Notes: a model not told the origin generated them from the letters alone. A DNA stretch of 64,000 nucleotides from Paenibacillus plantarum (GCF_013141695.1 NZ_WHNY01000072.1:1-64000); one strand, 5' to 3'. Shown: positions 9,539 to 18,725, numbered from the stretch's first letter. Numbers and translations: made by a program.

Positions 9539-9549
9539 GTTGAGTGTAG

Positions 9550-9578
9550 CATAAAACCCCTTGTCTTGAGAAGGGGTT
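9550..9578 (-). terminator. Intrinsic terminator of the DUF4177 gene
   Basis: On the minus strand AACCCCTT and AAGGGGTT pair around an 8-nt loop, followed by TTAT. It lies 20 nt after the DUF4177 stop and separates that gene from the lut promoter. Confidence 0.7.
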
Positions 9579-9597
9579 AATTGCGGATAAATGAGTA

Positions 9598-9780
9598 TTA
9601 TCCAAGTTTCCGCTCAAAAATAATCTCATAGGCCATGGGCTTCCCATGACCGTTATAATTGGTGGGCAGTACCTGCACCAATCTCCATCCCTCTTGGGCG
9701 TGCTCATCAATGGTTTCGCGATGCTTCGCCGAACTGAAAAATCCACCTAGTGACGTCTCGACATACTTGTATAAGTACAT
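9598..9780 (-). CDS. DUF4177 domain protein
   Basis: 60-aa protein matching the small DUF4177 family: aromatic start (MYLYKYVE), central EGWRLVQVLP and C-terminal MAYEIIFERK strand. GGGAGGG lies close upstream of the ATG. Function is unknown. It is monocistronic with its own terminator. Confidence 0.8.
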   Translation of the reverse strand: MYLYKYVETSLGGFFSSAKHRETIDEHAQEGWRLVQVLPTNYNGHGKPMAYEIIFERKLG

Positions 9781-9889
9781 GGTAATCCCTCCCTCTAGTA
9801 CTAAGTATACTAGCAGCGTTTGAGTAATTATACTTTGGTCCGGAGGGGGGAGCCTAGTGTACCTTAGCTGGAAATATCATTGGTATGAG

Positions 9890-10065
9890 GGAACCTGAGT
9901 GCGCTAATTTGTTTAAACTGAGGGGTTTGGAGCGCGAAGAGGAACGTCAGTGCACTATTCCCGCTCTACACGCGGTATTTCCTCCCAAAGTAGCAGAATA
10001 GCGGATCCTCGTTCCCTTTCGTAGCCAAAGGACTCTAAAATCTTGAAATAGCGCACCCTGGTTCC
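9890..10065. repeat. Repeat family A, copy 1 (two direct plus two inverted units)
   Basis: Fills most of the gap between the DUF4177 gene and the response regulator. Units of about 20 bp, consensus GGAACCTGAGTGCGCTATT, occur forward at 9890 and 9941 and inverted at 9996-10015 and 10045-10065, with 49-55 bp spacing. The element is closely similar to 17243-17417 and related to 61355-61529. No coding potential seen. Confidence 0.85.
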
Positions 10066-10083
10066 CCCTTAGCCCTACCACTG

Positions 10084-10716
10084 TCAACGAAGTATCATTA
10101 ATTCCTTAGCACGCTGTATCGCCTGTATCCGATTATTGGCATTTAACTTTCTGCACAAATTCTTCATATGTGACTTGACCGTTTCAGCCCCGATGTTCAT
10201 CTGAGTGCCTATTTCTTTATTTGTCAGTCCATCCGTCACTAATCGAAGAATTCTGGTCTCCTGGTCAGTTAGAACAACGAGTGGTGACCCCTGTACCCTT
10301 TTCGGTGCAGTGAGGCTTTCCGATGTTAGTGTGGTGTAAGCATCTGAAGTATTTTTCTGTATTTTTCTAATTTTATCCCATGTTTTGGACAACCGTTCCA
10401 CCGTTACGGGCTTCATCAAATAATCTAATGCATCCTTCTCAAAGGCTTGAACTGCGTAATGATCATATCCTGTTACGAAGATCACATAGATTGATGCATG
10501 GAGGTCAACTACTAATTTAGAAAATCGCATACCATTGATGCCCGGCATATTAATATCGAGAAAAACGATATCTACTGGGTTCTCTTTTACAAATTCATAG
10601 GCTTCCAAAGGATTCATAAACGTATGGCAATCGTCAACTTCACCGCTATCCACTACTAACTTTCTCATTCGTTTCAACGATAATTCTTCATCATCCACGA
10701 TAATAGCGCGCAGCAT
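10084..10716 (-). CDS. Response regulator, receiver plus LuxR-type HTH
   Basis: 210-aa regulator. The receiver domain covers about 1-118 with acidic residues D8/D9, phospho-acceptor D54 (VFLDINMPGING) and Lys at DYLMKP. The LuxR/GerE helix-turn-helix covers about 148-205 (LTDQETRILRLVTDGLTNKE, ETVKSHMKNLCRKL). The receiver resembles those of LytR/AgrA regulators while the output domain is LuxR-type. It lies 3 nt after the kinase gene and is clearly its partner. Target genes are unknown, but see the TTCGACAT motif upstream of the pair. Confidence 0.93.
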   Translation of the reverse strand: MLRAIIVDDEELSLKRMRKLVVDSGEVDDCHTFMNPLEAYEFVKENPVDIVFLDINMPGINGMRFSKLVVDLHASIYVIFVTGYDHYAVQAFEKDALDYLMKPVTVERLSKTWDKIRKIQKNTSDAYTTLTSESLTAPKRVQGSPLVVLTDQETRILRLVTDGLTNKEIGTQMNIGAETVKSHMKNLCRKLNANNRIQAIQRAKELMILR

Positions 10717-10719
10717 GAT

Positions 10720-11955
10720 TTAACCTCCAATTAGCTCAAAAGGTTTTACAGGGATGTCGAAGAATACCTTGGTGCCTATACCTTCTGTGCTTTCAATATG
10801 AATACGTTGCCCGTAAAGAAGCTCCATGCGCTGACTTAAGTTCTGTAATCCAATCCCTATACCTTGTTTTGTTTCATCAACATGCCATATATGTTCCTGG
10901 GTGCTTGTAGACATACCGATCCCGTTGTCTTCTACGGCAAAACGAACGACGTCATCCGTTTCTTTTTTGATCGATATGATCACGGTTCCCCCTCCTAGGG
11001 TCGTCATTAAACCATGCCTAATCGCATTTTCCACCAGTGGTTGCAGAATCAGCGGCGGAATACACATAGCTAATTGTCTATCCACGTCATATTCCACAGC
11101 TAATCTAGTGCCAAAACGTGCCCTCTCAATATTCAAATAAATTTCGACCAACTCCAACTCATTTTCAATGGTTGTGAAGGTATCCATGTGTTTGAAGTTA
11201 AACCTACTTTGCATATATTGTGAAAGATCTAGTGTTAATGCTTCCGCCTTCTGGGGTTCGTCGATGCACAATGCGGCTATTGAATTCAGGGAGTTGTACA
11301 AGAAATGGGGGTTTATTTGGGATCGTAAAAAGGAGATTTCTGCGTCTTTCGCGGCTGATTGCAGCTGTTGATTCTTCAAGAGTATTTCCTTAATCGTTTC
11401 GTTTAAAGAAGTGAATAACCAGACAGCCAATGTGGCGATACAGACATGGATCAGATTGATAAGAAGAGTTTTGATGAATACGCCTCCAATTATAGATCCA
11501 AAAGCTATGCCTACAAGACAATAAAAAATGGAAAGAAGCAGGGCTAGTTTTATTCTTTTATTCTTCCCGCCATGCTGGAAGGACTTCTGAGAGGTGAGAA
11601 TAACTGGCATGCTAACAACAAGAGTTACAATCGTCGTATATAGTCCTAAATCTGCTCCGAGTAATAATCGATACAAGATAATCGTGGCAGATAAGAAAAT
11701 GCCTGTTCGCCAACCCCCATACAGGGCTCCTAACAATAACGGAACAATCCGGATATCTAATCGAACATTGGCCGTGATATAAGCAGGAAAAGACATGCAT
11801 AGAACAATAGCTACTGCCAGTAGTACAGCTTGAATCACCCCAATGTGTTGCTTATTACGCATGGATTTCGTCGCAAAGAACGTTTGGAATGTGAATACTA
11901 ACGTTGCAATAATAGCTAATTGCAGTAGAAAGTCTTTGACGATGTTCATACTCAT
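10720..11955 (-). CDS. LytS-like sensor histidine kinase
   Basis: 411-aa membrane kinase. About six membrane spans in residues 1-185 resemble the 5TM-Lyt sensor region (DIRIVPLLLGALYGGWRTG). A His_kinase domain follows with phospho-acceptor H217 in QINPHFLYNSLNS, then a HATPase_c domain with N-box LVENAIRHG and G-box DNGIGMS. Kinases of this class often sense membrane or cell-envelope state. AGGTGAT lies upstream of the ATG. It forms an operon with the response regulator. Confidence 0.92.
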   Translation of the reverse strand: MSMNIVKDFLLQLAIIATLVFTFQTFFATKSMRNKQHIGVIQAVLLAVAIVLCMSFPAYITANVRLDIRIVPLLLGALYGGWRTGIFLSATIILYRLLLGADLGLYTTIVTLVVSMPVILTSQKSFQHGGKNKRIKLALLLSIFYCLVGIAFGSIIGGVFIKTLLINLIHVCIATLAVWLFTSLNETIKEILLKNQQLQSAAKDAEISFLRSQINPHFLYNSLNSIAALCIDEPQKAEALTLDLSQYMQSRFNFKHMDTFTTIENELELVEIYLNIERARFGTRLAVEYDVDRQLAMCIPPLILQPLVENAIRHGLMTTLGGGTVIISIKKETDDVVRFAVEDNGIGMSTSTQEHIWHVDETKQGIGIGLQNLSQRMELLYGQRIHIESTEGIGTKVFFDIPVKPFELIGG

Positions 11956-11994
11956 TGGATCACCTACTACCTCTTAGGGGTACGCCCCCCTATA

Positions 11995-12032
11995 TTCGAC
12001 ATTATTATATATATTTCGACATCCCCCTCGAA
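11995..12032 (-). promoter_or_regulatory. Kinase/regulator promoter with direct repeat TTCGACAT
   Basis: TTCGACAT occurs at 11995-12002 and again at 12015-12022, exactly 20 bp apart (about two helical turns). On the minus strand TATAAT (12004-12009) lies between the copies, with a weak -35 TTCGAG 17 nt upstream. A regulator dimer or autoregulatory site is plausible; binding is inferred only. Confidence 0.45.
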
Positions 12033-12082
12033 ATGCCTTCTCATTTAGATTGGAGAATATATGACATCTCCTAATCGGCAAG

Positions 12083-12123
12083 AGGCTGCCCTTCTAGTAA
12101 ATAGTTCTACTAGAAAGGCAACC
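12083..12123 (-). terminator. Hairpin terminator after the SLH/RCC1 gene
   Basis: A long stem (TGCC-TTCTAGTA pairing with TACTAGAA-GGCA, one mismatch) lies 43 nt after the stop. The U-tract is weak on either strand. Likely the 3' end of the 12166-17046 transcript. Confidence 0.6.
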
Positions 12124-12165
12124 CCCATTTTCATAATCTTTTGCAACAAGCTCGTGTTACTTGTG

Positions 12166-15100
12166 CTACGCTGGATTCACGATCTGAATATCTGCTGATG
12201 GTGCAGAAATGTTTCCTGCTGCATCCACTGCGTACAGCACATAGGTGCCTGCAGAGCCATTAGACATGTAAAGATAGCCAGTTCTATTCGCTGCAGATAC
12301 AGCTCCTACTTTGCTTCCAGCGGCTGTCTTAATACTGTTCAGATCCGTTATGGTTTGTGATTTTAATACCATATACAATTCAGCAACCTCATCGCTTGAT
12401 GCCATGACTTGAATAAAATTAGATAGAACGATGCTATTAGGTCCAACGATTGAAACAGTTGGAGCCGTTCTATCGATACCAAAATGCAGATACTGAACTA
12501 CATGTAAACTAGGATTAGTAATCAATGTTGTGGTTATCTTCAACGTATAGCTGCCTTCTGCCATGATTGAAGTTCCCTTCGTATAGGCGATTTCACCTTG
12601 TCCATTCGTATTTAAGGTTGCTGTGCTGAATGTGTTCGGCGCATCTACCCAAGTAGGATTTATTGCCCCAGCATCTCTATAGGAGGCTCCCTCAATAACA
12701 CCAGAAACCACTACTGCTAATGGTGTTGTTGGGTCATTGAATAGATTAAAGTTAGAAACCTTGCCTGGTGTATTACGACCGGAGACTTCCCCACTTCCGA
12801 GACGGCCATCCGAAGATGATCCCCATGTCCAAACATCACCATTGGACTGTAACGCAACACCTGTGCTTCCTTCTCCACCTGTTATCGCGATCACATTGTT
12901 TAAGCTAGTTGTCATTAAGGTAGGTGTATTTCGGTTACCACCATCCGCATTTACACCTAAAGCTGAATTTCCATTGTAACCCCAAGCATACATTCTTCCT
13001 TGGCCATCTATGGCAAAAGAGTAGTAATTCCCAGCCCCAATTTGCGTAATGTTAGATAAGCTTGTCACCTCATAAGGCACTAATTGGTTGTTTTGATCGG
13101 TTCCATTCCCAATTTGCCCCATCGTATTGAACCCCCACGTATAAACAGCGCCCGTTACACTTAACGCCACGGTATGTTGGTTCCCATTTTTGATATCAAC
13201 GATAAAAGGTAGTCCTTCAACTTGAACTGGCACAGGTTTATCTACCCTAGTCCCATCACCAAGTTGTCCATTATCGTTAGTTCCCCAAGCCCAGACAGTT
13301 CCATCCGCTTTTAAGGCAATTCCTACGTCAGACCATTCACCTCGAACAGCAATTACATGATCTAAGCCCGGAACTTGAGCGGGAGTTCCATATGCAGGAA
13401 ATTTCCACACAGTACCATCACTTTTCAAAGCAAAAATATTGGTTCCTTCTGCAGAAATAGAAACGACATGGTCAATGCCAGCAATTATTTTAGGACTAGT
13501 TAAATCATAGTAGCCCCATTTCCAAATATGGCCGTCAGCTGTTACGACCGCCGTGTACCCTTCACCCGCTTGTACGCCAATGATGTTAGCAGGCAGGTTT
13601 GGCACTGCAAATATTTGCGTTCGAGGTTTCGTCGTACCGTCTCCAATTTGCCCACCATAGTTACCGCCCCACGTATAGACTTGACCATTTGTCGCTAGCG
13701 TGGCGATATGTGCTTGGCTTTCCGAAATTCGATTTGTTGGCAAAATGGCAATGGCTTGGACGAGATAGCTCACTCCCGCCGAGTAGACGCTAGACAAGCC
13801 TGATTGATTTGCGGATTTTACTTTTATCGTGTGTGTACCCGCTGTTAATGGATCAATTGCAAGCGTAAGCGTCGCTTGTGCAGCCTGACCGGAGCCAATC
13901 ACAGTCGTGCCATCTGTATCGTAGACAGTGATTTGATTACCCACCACTACATTTGCAATCGTGATCATCGGCATGTAATTAGATAGACTGCCATCTAGTG
14001 TTATCGTAGGAATAGGAACAATAATCGCACTTTGATAGGCACTGGTTGCTAAGGCTAGTGCTGAAATGGCGTTATCTACATCTTCCTGTGTTGCGTTGGT
14101 TGCTGCTTGTATGGCTGATGCTGCTGTGATAGCAAGATTATAGGCATTGTGAGCTTCTTGCGAAACTTCCCCTACTTGACTGCCAATTGAATGATTACTA
14201 AGCAATGTAGTTGCCCCAGCAATAGCTGCAATTAAATCTGTTTTATCAGTTGGCGGCACTTCATTCTCATAATTTACATCTTCAATCATAGACTCAATCT
14301 TCTCGGCTGTATCTAGTTCACCTGTCGCCGCTGCGAGAATAGCATTACGATAAAAAGCTGAATTGGCATTAATAGCAGTATCTCTACCGGTTGCCGTATT
14401 TAAAACCTCAACCAAATTAATATCTTCCCCATGATAAGCTTCAATCGTTGCAATAGCCGCCGCTTGTGCCACTACATCAGCAGCTAGCCTATTAACTTGA
14501 ACAGAGTAAATATCATAATAAGATCTATCTGCATAATGCACGTAGACTTGTACTTCATTGGATCCTACTAGTAACTGCTTCGTGTCATTGTCATAGTTCA
14601 AATGGATAGACGCACCAGGGTTCATTGGTGTGGCTGTAATTGTTGTGCTTGTTACGTTAAACGGTACAGTTGCCTTATACTGTGTAATATCTGGCGAAAA
14701 GGCTTCGATAAAGGTTACATCGCTTAAATGTAACGCAAGTAATCGTCCATCTTTCTCTGTCGTATCCTTTAGTACAGTTAGTGCAAACTCTTTGGTCTGC
14801 GGAGTACCGCCGGACTTGGTGATGGTCGCGGTCAAATGAATCACACTGTTACCATCTGTAAAAACAGGGCGCGTTACAACGCCAGTATTGGAAAGGACTC
14901 CCGTGTTATCTGAGCTCCAGGCAATCGTAGTACCATTTGCTCCCGATGTAGCTAAGGTTAAGTCTGTTATTACCATAGTTAACGATGTGTTGGAATGACG
15001 AATTGTATCTGCTGTAAGCAGCGTCAGAGCTGATGAAATAGCTTCATCTGCTGACTGCTCTTGCTTCGTTACTGTGATTTCAAATACTTTCGTTTGAGCG

Positions 15101-17046
15101 GTTCCACCGGATTTGCTGATCGTCGCCGTCAAATGAACCACAGCATCTACATCTGAAAATGCAGGACGCGTAACAGCGCCTGTATTGGTAAGCACCGCCG
15201 TGTTATCGGAACTCCAGGCAATCGTTGTACCATTTGCTCCTGATGTATCTAAGGTTAAGTCTGCTATTACCATAGTTAACGTTGTGTTTATGTTCCGAAT
15301 TGTATCTGCTGTAAGCTGTGCCTTGGCTGATGCAATAGCGTCATCTGCCGCCTGTTCTTGCTTCAATACCGTGATTTCAAACAGTTTCGTTTGCGCGGTT
15401 CCGCCGGATTTGGTCAATGTTGCCGTTAAATGAACAATGGCATCTGCATCTGTAAAAGCAGGGCGCGTAACAGCGCCTGTATTGGTAAGCACCGCCGTGT
15501 TATCGGAACTCCAGGCAATCGTTGTACCGTTTGCTCCTGATGTATCTAAGGTTAAGTCTGCTATTACCGCAGTTAGGTCTATGTTTGTATTGCGGATTGT
15601 ATCTGCTGTAAGCAACGCCTTGGCAGATGTGATGGCTTCATCAGCATCAGGCCCTGGAGTTGGTGTTGGCCCTGGTGTTGACGTTGGGGCTGGTGTGGAT
15701 GCTGGTTCTGGTGTTGATGTTGGGGCTGGTGTAGATGTTGGGGCTGGTGTGGATGTATCCGTTTTGGTCGGAGGTGTCTCAAAAGTAGAACCACCTATAT
15801 TCAATGTTGCCAAAACAATCGTACCTTTACCTAACATTTTAATAATTGCATCTAGGACAAGATCATTGATTTTAGCACCCTCACTAAGGTTAAGTTGCAT
15901 ACCCGTTGATGTTGATTTTGCATTCATTTTCTGAATAGAACCTTCGGGCATATCAATTTGCAATTGCTGTGAGCTCACATTTACCGTATTAAAGGAACCA
16001 GATAAAGTGACCTTTGAGCCAGCTGGAAGTGATGAGTTAATGTTGACATTGCCAAATCCGCTACCTGTTGCATTCGTTTCTTTCAGAATTGCTGGTGAAT
16101 TGACACTTACTAAAGCAATTGTTGTTGTTCCTTCAGAGACGATACGAACTGTACCCGTCCCAGACTTCTTATCAATAATAATGTCTACAAGTACCGAGTT
16201 ATCAAAATGAATACTGTTCTCGCCACCGCCTTGAACGGTTACTTTGCCAGTAACTTTAACATTATCTAGGAATGCATCGCCATTGCCAATGCCTTCTGCC
16301 AATAATAAGTCACCATGAATGACCATATTCCGAAGCGTGACACCAGCTACATTCACGACTACATTTTTATTGATCGTTTCTACGCCCGTCTCCGGACCGT
16401 AAGTTCCAGCTGCTTGATAAGACACCGTTTGTGCAGCTTTTGCTCGATCTAAGGTAACAACCGCCTCTGCGCGAGTAATAGGAGCGTCTGGTTTAAAAGT
16501 ATGATCAGCTTCATATCCATTCATGATCTGCGAAGCGACGACTTCATCCACTGCGTTTTTACTCCAGCTAGCGATTTGTCCAGCATCTAGAAAGGCAGCT
16601 GCAGGAGCTGTCGCGTCTAACTTCAGTAATCGGCTTACGATTACTGCTACCTCTTGGCGACTAATTGGCTTATTGATACCAACCGTTCCGTCTGCATAGC
16701 CACTGATATAGCCGGCTTTAGTCGCTTTGGCTACTTCGGCATGTGCCCAATGATCTGCCGGTACATCGCGGAATGCGATATCCGTCGTTTCTGTATATCC
16801 AAATGAACGATTGATCAATGCTATGAATTCAGCTCTTGTAATTTGGTTATCCGGCTTAAAATTGCCGTCATCATACCCTTTAATGAAACCTTTATCGATC
16901 CATGCAGAAATGTTATTTGCTGCCCAATGACCCTGAATATCCGAAGTTCCGACTGCAGTCGCTCCGAATGCGACGCCAGTCGCTGAGAATATTAGGCATG
17001 CTGTGACTATTATGGATAGCAACTTTTGAACTAATGTATTCTTCAT
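12166..17046 (-). CDS. Large SLH-anchored surface protein with Ig-like and RCC1 repeats
   Basis: 1626-aa secreted protein with a signal peptide (1-29, cut near AFGA). Three SLH motifs follow (about 33-200), which bind cell wall polymer. A beta-helix-like segment (about 205-420) leads to a Thr/Pro spacer of TPAPTS units (about 428-466). Three tandem Ig-like repeats of 99 aa follow (about 470-765), then a cadherin-like beta-sandwich, a helical FIVAR-like region (about 870-1000), six or more RCC1-type beta-propeller repeats (about 1100-1430, e.g. VYTWGGNYGGQIGDGT) and a C-terminal Ig-like domain. ATG 17046 is preceded by GGGGGAAA. The ligand is unknown; propeller and Ig domains suggest binding to a polymer or partner. 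Confidence 0.9.
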   Translation of the reverse strand: MKNTLVQKLLSIIVTACLIFSATGVAFGATAVGTSDIQGHWAANNISAWIDKGFIKGYDDGNFKPDNQITRAEFIALINRSFGYTETTDIAFRDVPADHWAHAEVAKATKAGYISGYADGTVGINKPISRQEVAVIVSRLLKLDATAPAAAFLDAGQIASWSKNAVDEVVASQIMNGYEADHTFKPDAPITRAEAVVTLDRAKAAQTVSYQAAGTYGPETGVETINKNVVVNVAGVTLRNMVIHGDLLLAEGIGNGDAFLDNVKVTGKVTVQGGGENSIHFDNSVLVDIIIDKKSGTGTVRIVSEGTTTIALVSVNSPAILKETNATGSGFGNVNINSSLPAGSKVTLSGSFNTVNVSSQQLQIDMPEGSIQKMNAKSTSTGMQLNLSEGAKINDLVLDAIIKMLGKGTIVLATLNIGGSTFETPPTKTDTSTPAPTSTPAPTSTPEPASTPAPTSTPGPTPTPGPDADEAITSAKALLTADTIRNTNIDLTAVIADLTLDTSGANGTTIAWSSDNTAVLTNTGAVTRPAFTDADAIVHLTATLTKSGGTAQTKLFEITVLKQEQAADDAIASAKAQLTADTIRNINTTLTMVIADLTLDTSGANGTTIAWSSDNTAVLTNTGAVTRPAFSDVDAVVHLTATISKSGGTAQTKVFEITVTKQEQSADEAISSALTLLTADTIRHSNTSLTMVITDLTLATSGANGTTIAWSSDNTGVLSNTGVVTRPVFTDGNSVIHLTATITKSGGTPQTKEFALTVLKDTTEKDGRLLALHLSDVTFIEAFSPDITQYKATVPFNVTSTTITATPMNPGASIHLNYDNDTKQLLVGSNEVQVYVHYADRSYYDIYSVQVNRLAADVVAQAAAIATIEAYHGEDINLVEVLNTATGRDTAINANSAFYRNAILAAATGELDTAEKIESMIEDVNYENEVPPTDKTDLIAAIAGATTLLSNHSIGSQVGEVSQEAHNAYNLAITAASAIQAATNATQEDVDNAISALALATSAYQSAIIVPIPTITLDGSLSNYMPMITIANVVVGNQITVYDTDGTTVIGSGQAAQATLTLAIDPLTAGTHTIKVKSANQSGLSSVYSAGVSYLVQAIAILPTNRISESQAHIATLATNGQVYTWGGNYGGQIGDGTTKPRTQIFAVPNLPANIIGVQAGEGYTAVVTADGHIWKWGYYDLTSPKIIAGIDHVVSISAEGTNIFALKSDGTVWKFPAYGTPAQVPGLDHVIAVRGEWSDVGIALKADGTVWAWGTNDNGQLGDGTRVDKPVPVQVEGLPFIVDIKNGNQHTVALSVTGAVYTWGFNTMGQIGNGTDQNNQLVPYEVTSLSNITQIGAGNYYSFAIDGQGRMYAWGYNGNSALGVNADGGNRNTPTLMTTSLNNVIAITGGEGSTGVALQSNGDVWTWGSSSDGRLGSGEVSGRNTPGKVSNFNLFNDPTTPLAVVVSGVIEGASYRDAGAINPTWVDAPNTFSTATLNTNGQGEIAYTKGTSIMAEGSYTLKITTTLITNPSLHVVQYLHFGIDRTAPTVSIVGPNSIVLSNFIQVMASSDEVAELYMVLKSQTITDLNSIKTAAGSKVGAVSAANRTGYLYMSNGSAGTYVLYAVDAAGNISAPSADIQIVNPA
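14800..15640 (-). repeat. Three in-frame 297-bp tandem repeats in the SLH/RCC1 gene
   Basis: Near-identical blocks recur with a 297-bp (99-codon) period, for example TGTATTGGTAAGCACCGCC at 15181 and 15478, and a diverged copy near 14885. They encode the three Ig-like modules. The two 5'-most copies are closest, indicating recent duplication. Confidence 0.85.
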
Positions 17047-17146
17047 CAAATTTCCCCCTTTAATTTTAAAATAGCTTCTTACTGAGATGTACATGATTTC
17101 CTCAACAAAATTCGCACCAAAATAACTATATTCCTAAAATTTCGAC

Positions 17147-17170
17147 AAAAAAATCCCCCATTTGGGGGAT
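17147..17170 (-). terminator. Terminator-like hairpin in the leader of the SLH/RCC1 gene
   Basis: On the minus strand ATCCCCC and GGGGGAT pair around a 4-nt loop and run into seven T. It lies about 100 nt upstream of the SLH start, with no recognised minus-strand gene before it. It may be a leader attenuator or the end of a small RNA. Confidence 0.55.
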
Positions 17171-17242
17171 AAACATGTCTAAATTACGTCTGAAATGAAC
17201 ATACAGCTTCACGAATGAGCAACACTCTTAAACTGGATAGTG

Positions 17243-17417
17243 GGAACCTGAGTGTGCTAATTTGTCTATACAAAGGGTTTGGAGCACGAAGAGGAACGTC
17301 AGTTCACTATTCCCGCTCTACACGCGGTATTTCCTCCCAAAGTAGCAGAATAGCGCACCATCGTTCCCTTTCGTAGCCAAAGGGCTCTCAAATCCCGAAA
17401 TAGCGGATCCTCATTCC
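17243..17417. repeat. Repeat family A, copy 2
   Basis: Nearly the same element as 9890-10065: forward units at 17243 and 17293, inverted units at 17348-17367 and 17397-17417. The connecting sequences (CCGCTCTACACGCGGTATTT, CCTTTCGTAGCCAAAG) are also conserved between the two copies. Confidence 0.85.
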
Positions 17418-17573
17418 CTCTCTGGTTATTTAACACCATTAACGACTCGCTCCAGCAGCTCACTCTCCACTGAACGCCAACGAGCATCAAACCTCCAACA
17501 CAATAGATGTGTCGTTCTTCACTCAATATCTCTGTGAAACTAGTGTATTAACTGGGAATTCAACCGGATACAG

Positions 17574-17703
17574 AGAACCTGAGTGCGCTAATTTGTTTAT
17601 TATGAGGGGGTTGGAGCGCGAGGTGCTCAGTCCCCCATACTCCCGCCTGAAACGCGGCATTTCCATACCACGACAAAGAAACGGAACGTCGTTCCGTTTC
17701 TTT
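17574..17703. repeat. Partial repeat family A copy and a perfect inverted repeat
   Basis: A partial unit (AGAACCTGAGTGCGCTAATT at 17574) keeps the left flank of family A. It is followed by a perfect 13-bp inverted repeat, AAAGAAACGGAAC at 17675-17687 and its complement at 17691-17703, with a 3-nt loop. The right half of the family element is missing. The rest of 17047-17825 holds no gene I can support. Confidence 0.65.
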
Positions 17704-17825
17704 CTCTGGGCCACACTCCAGCGAGTATCTTAGTCCCAAGAACCTTGCCGATTACGGCGTCATTCCTGTATACTTTGGCTGTATCAAGCGCCTACAATTC
17801 TACCCGTTGGAGAGGTGTGACCCTG

Positions 17826-18725
17826 ATGTCCTATGATCAAAATATCCGATTGCATAAAATCCAGCTTTATTTTGCCTATCAGAGAAGTACCATAGGAACC
17901 GAACAGTATCAGGGTACGTTTCACGCCCACCAAGGTATTGAAGTCTTGATCATTCACGAGGGTCGTGGCACACTCATTGTTGATCAGAAGAGTTATGAAA
18001 TCATACCTAATATGGTATGTGTGTTTCAACCTTATCAGCTGCACCATATTCAAATGGATCCGGAGACGCCATTCGTGCGGTCTATTGTTCATTTTGAACC
18101 TTCCCTATACGAGCCCTACTTCGAGCCTTGGCCGCGATTGTTGGCTTTTTTCAAACATATGCATACCAGCACGCTGCATGTTCCTTGCCTTTACGACTTA
18201 GGTGAGGAGAAGCAGTTTCATCTGCTATTTCAAAGCCTTGCGGAGAAACTGCCGAAACTGAGCAAGCAAGATGAGCTAGAGGAGTACTCCCTCTTTCTCG
18301 TCGCTTTTTTCCGCAGCTTCATGCCGCTGTGGGAGCAGCGCGATGGCCAGATTCATTCCGGCCCTACACGCAAATCCCATCAAGCCGAGCGCATCCTCAG
18401 TTGGCTGGAGGAACATTACACTGAGCCGCTTCGATTGGAGATGATGTCAGCTGATCTACACCTGTCCCCCTTCCACTTGTCTCATCTGTTTACTGAGTGC
18501 ACGGGTACCAGCATTTCCGACTACGTGACCGCTCGGCGGTTGCAGCAAGCTGTGAAGCTGCTTACGTCAACAGATCAGGCGGTCGCTCGCATTGGCGAGG
18601 CGATTGGTGTGACGAATTGCTCTTATTTTTGCAAAATGTTCAAAAGCCACATCGGCATTACGCCTCACCAATATCGCAAGCAACTACAGAAGCATCACGA
18701 GGCAACTTTTACTCGGCAGTCGTAA
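17826..18725 (+). CDS. AraC-family transcriptional regulator
   Basis: 299-aa regulator with an N-terminal cupin-like sensing domain (about 10-150; HAHQGIEVLIIHEGRGTL and PYQLHHI) and a C-terminal AraC HTH (about 195-290; LHLSPFHLSHLFTECTGTSI, IGITPHQYRKQ). ATG 17826 is chosen over an upstream in-frame ATG because GGAGAGG precedes it. Its 3' end overlaps by 17 nt the convergent Gfo/Idh gene, whose operon it may control, probably in response to a sugar. Confidence 0.9.
   Translation: MSYDQNIRLHKIQLYFAYQRSTIGTEQYQGTFHAHQGIEVLIIHEGRGTLIVDQKSYEIIPNMVCVFQPYQLHHIQMDPETPFVRSIVHFEPSLYEPYFEPWPRLLAFFKHMHTSTLHVPCLYDLGEEKQFHLLFQSLAEKLPKLSKQDELEEYSLFLVAFFRSFMPLWEQRDGQIHSGPTRKSHQAERILSWLEEHYTEPLRLEMMSADLHLSPFHLSHLFTECTGTSISDYVTARRLQQAVKLLTSTDQAVARIGEAIGVTNCSYFCKMFKSHIGITPHQYRKQLQKHHEATFTRQS

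Noticed and set aside
15437-15934. 165-aa plus-strand ORF in the SLH/RCC1 gene
   Set aside because: Antisense to the Ig repeats and Pro/Thr spacer; its own repetitiveness is inherited from the coding strand.
17299-17733. Three ORFs of 63-75 aa over the family A repeats
   Set aside because: They lie across repeat units on both strands, overlap each other and have no recognisable content.
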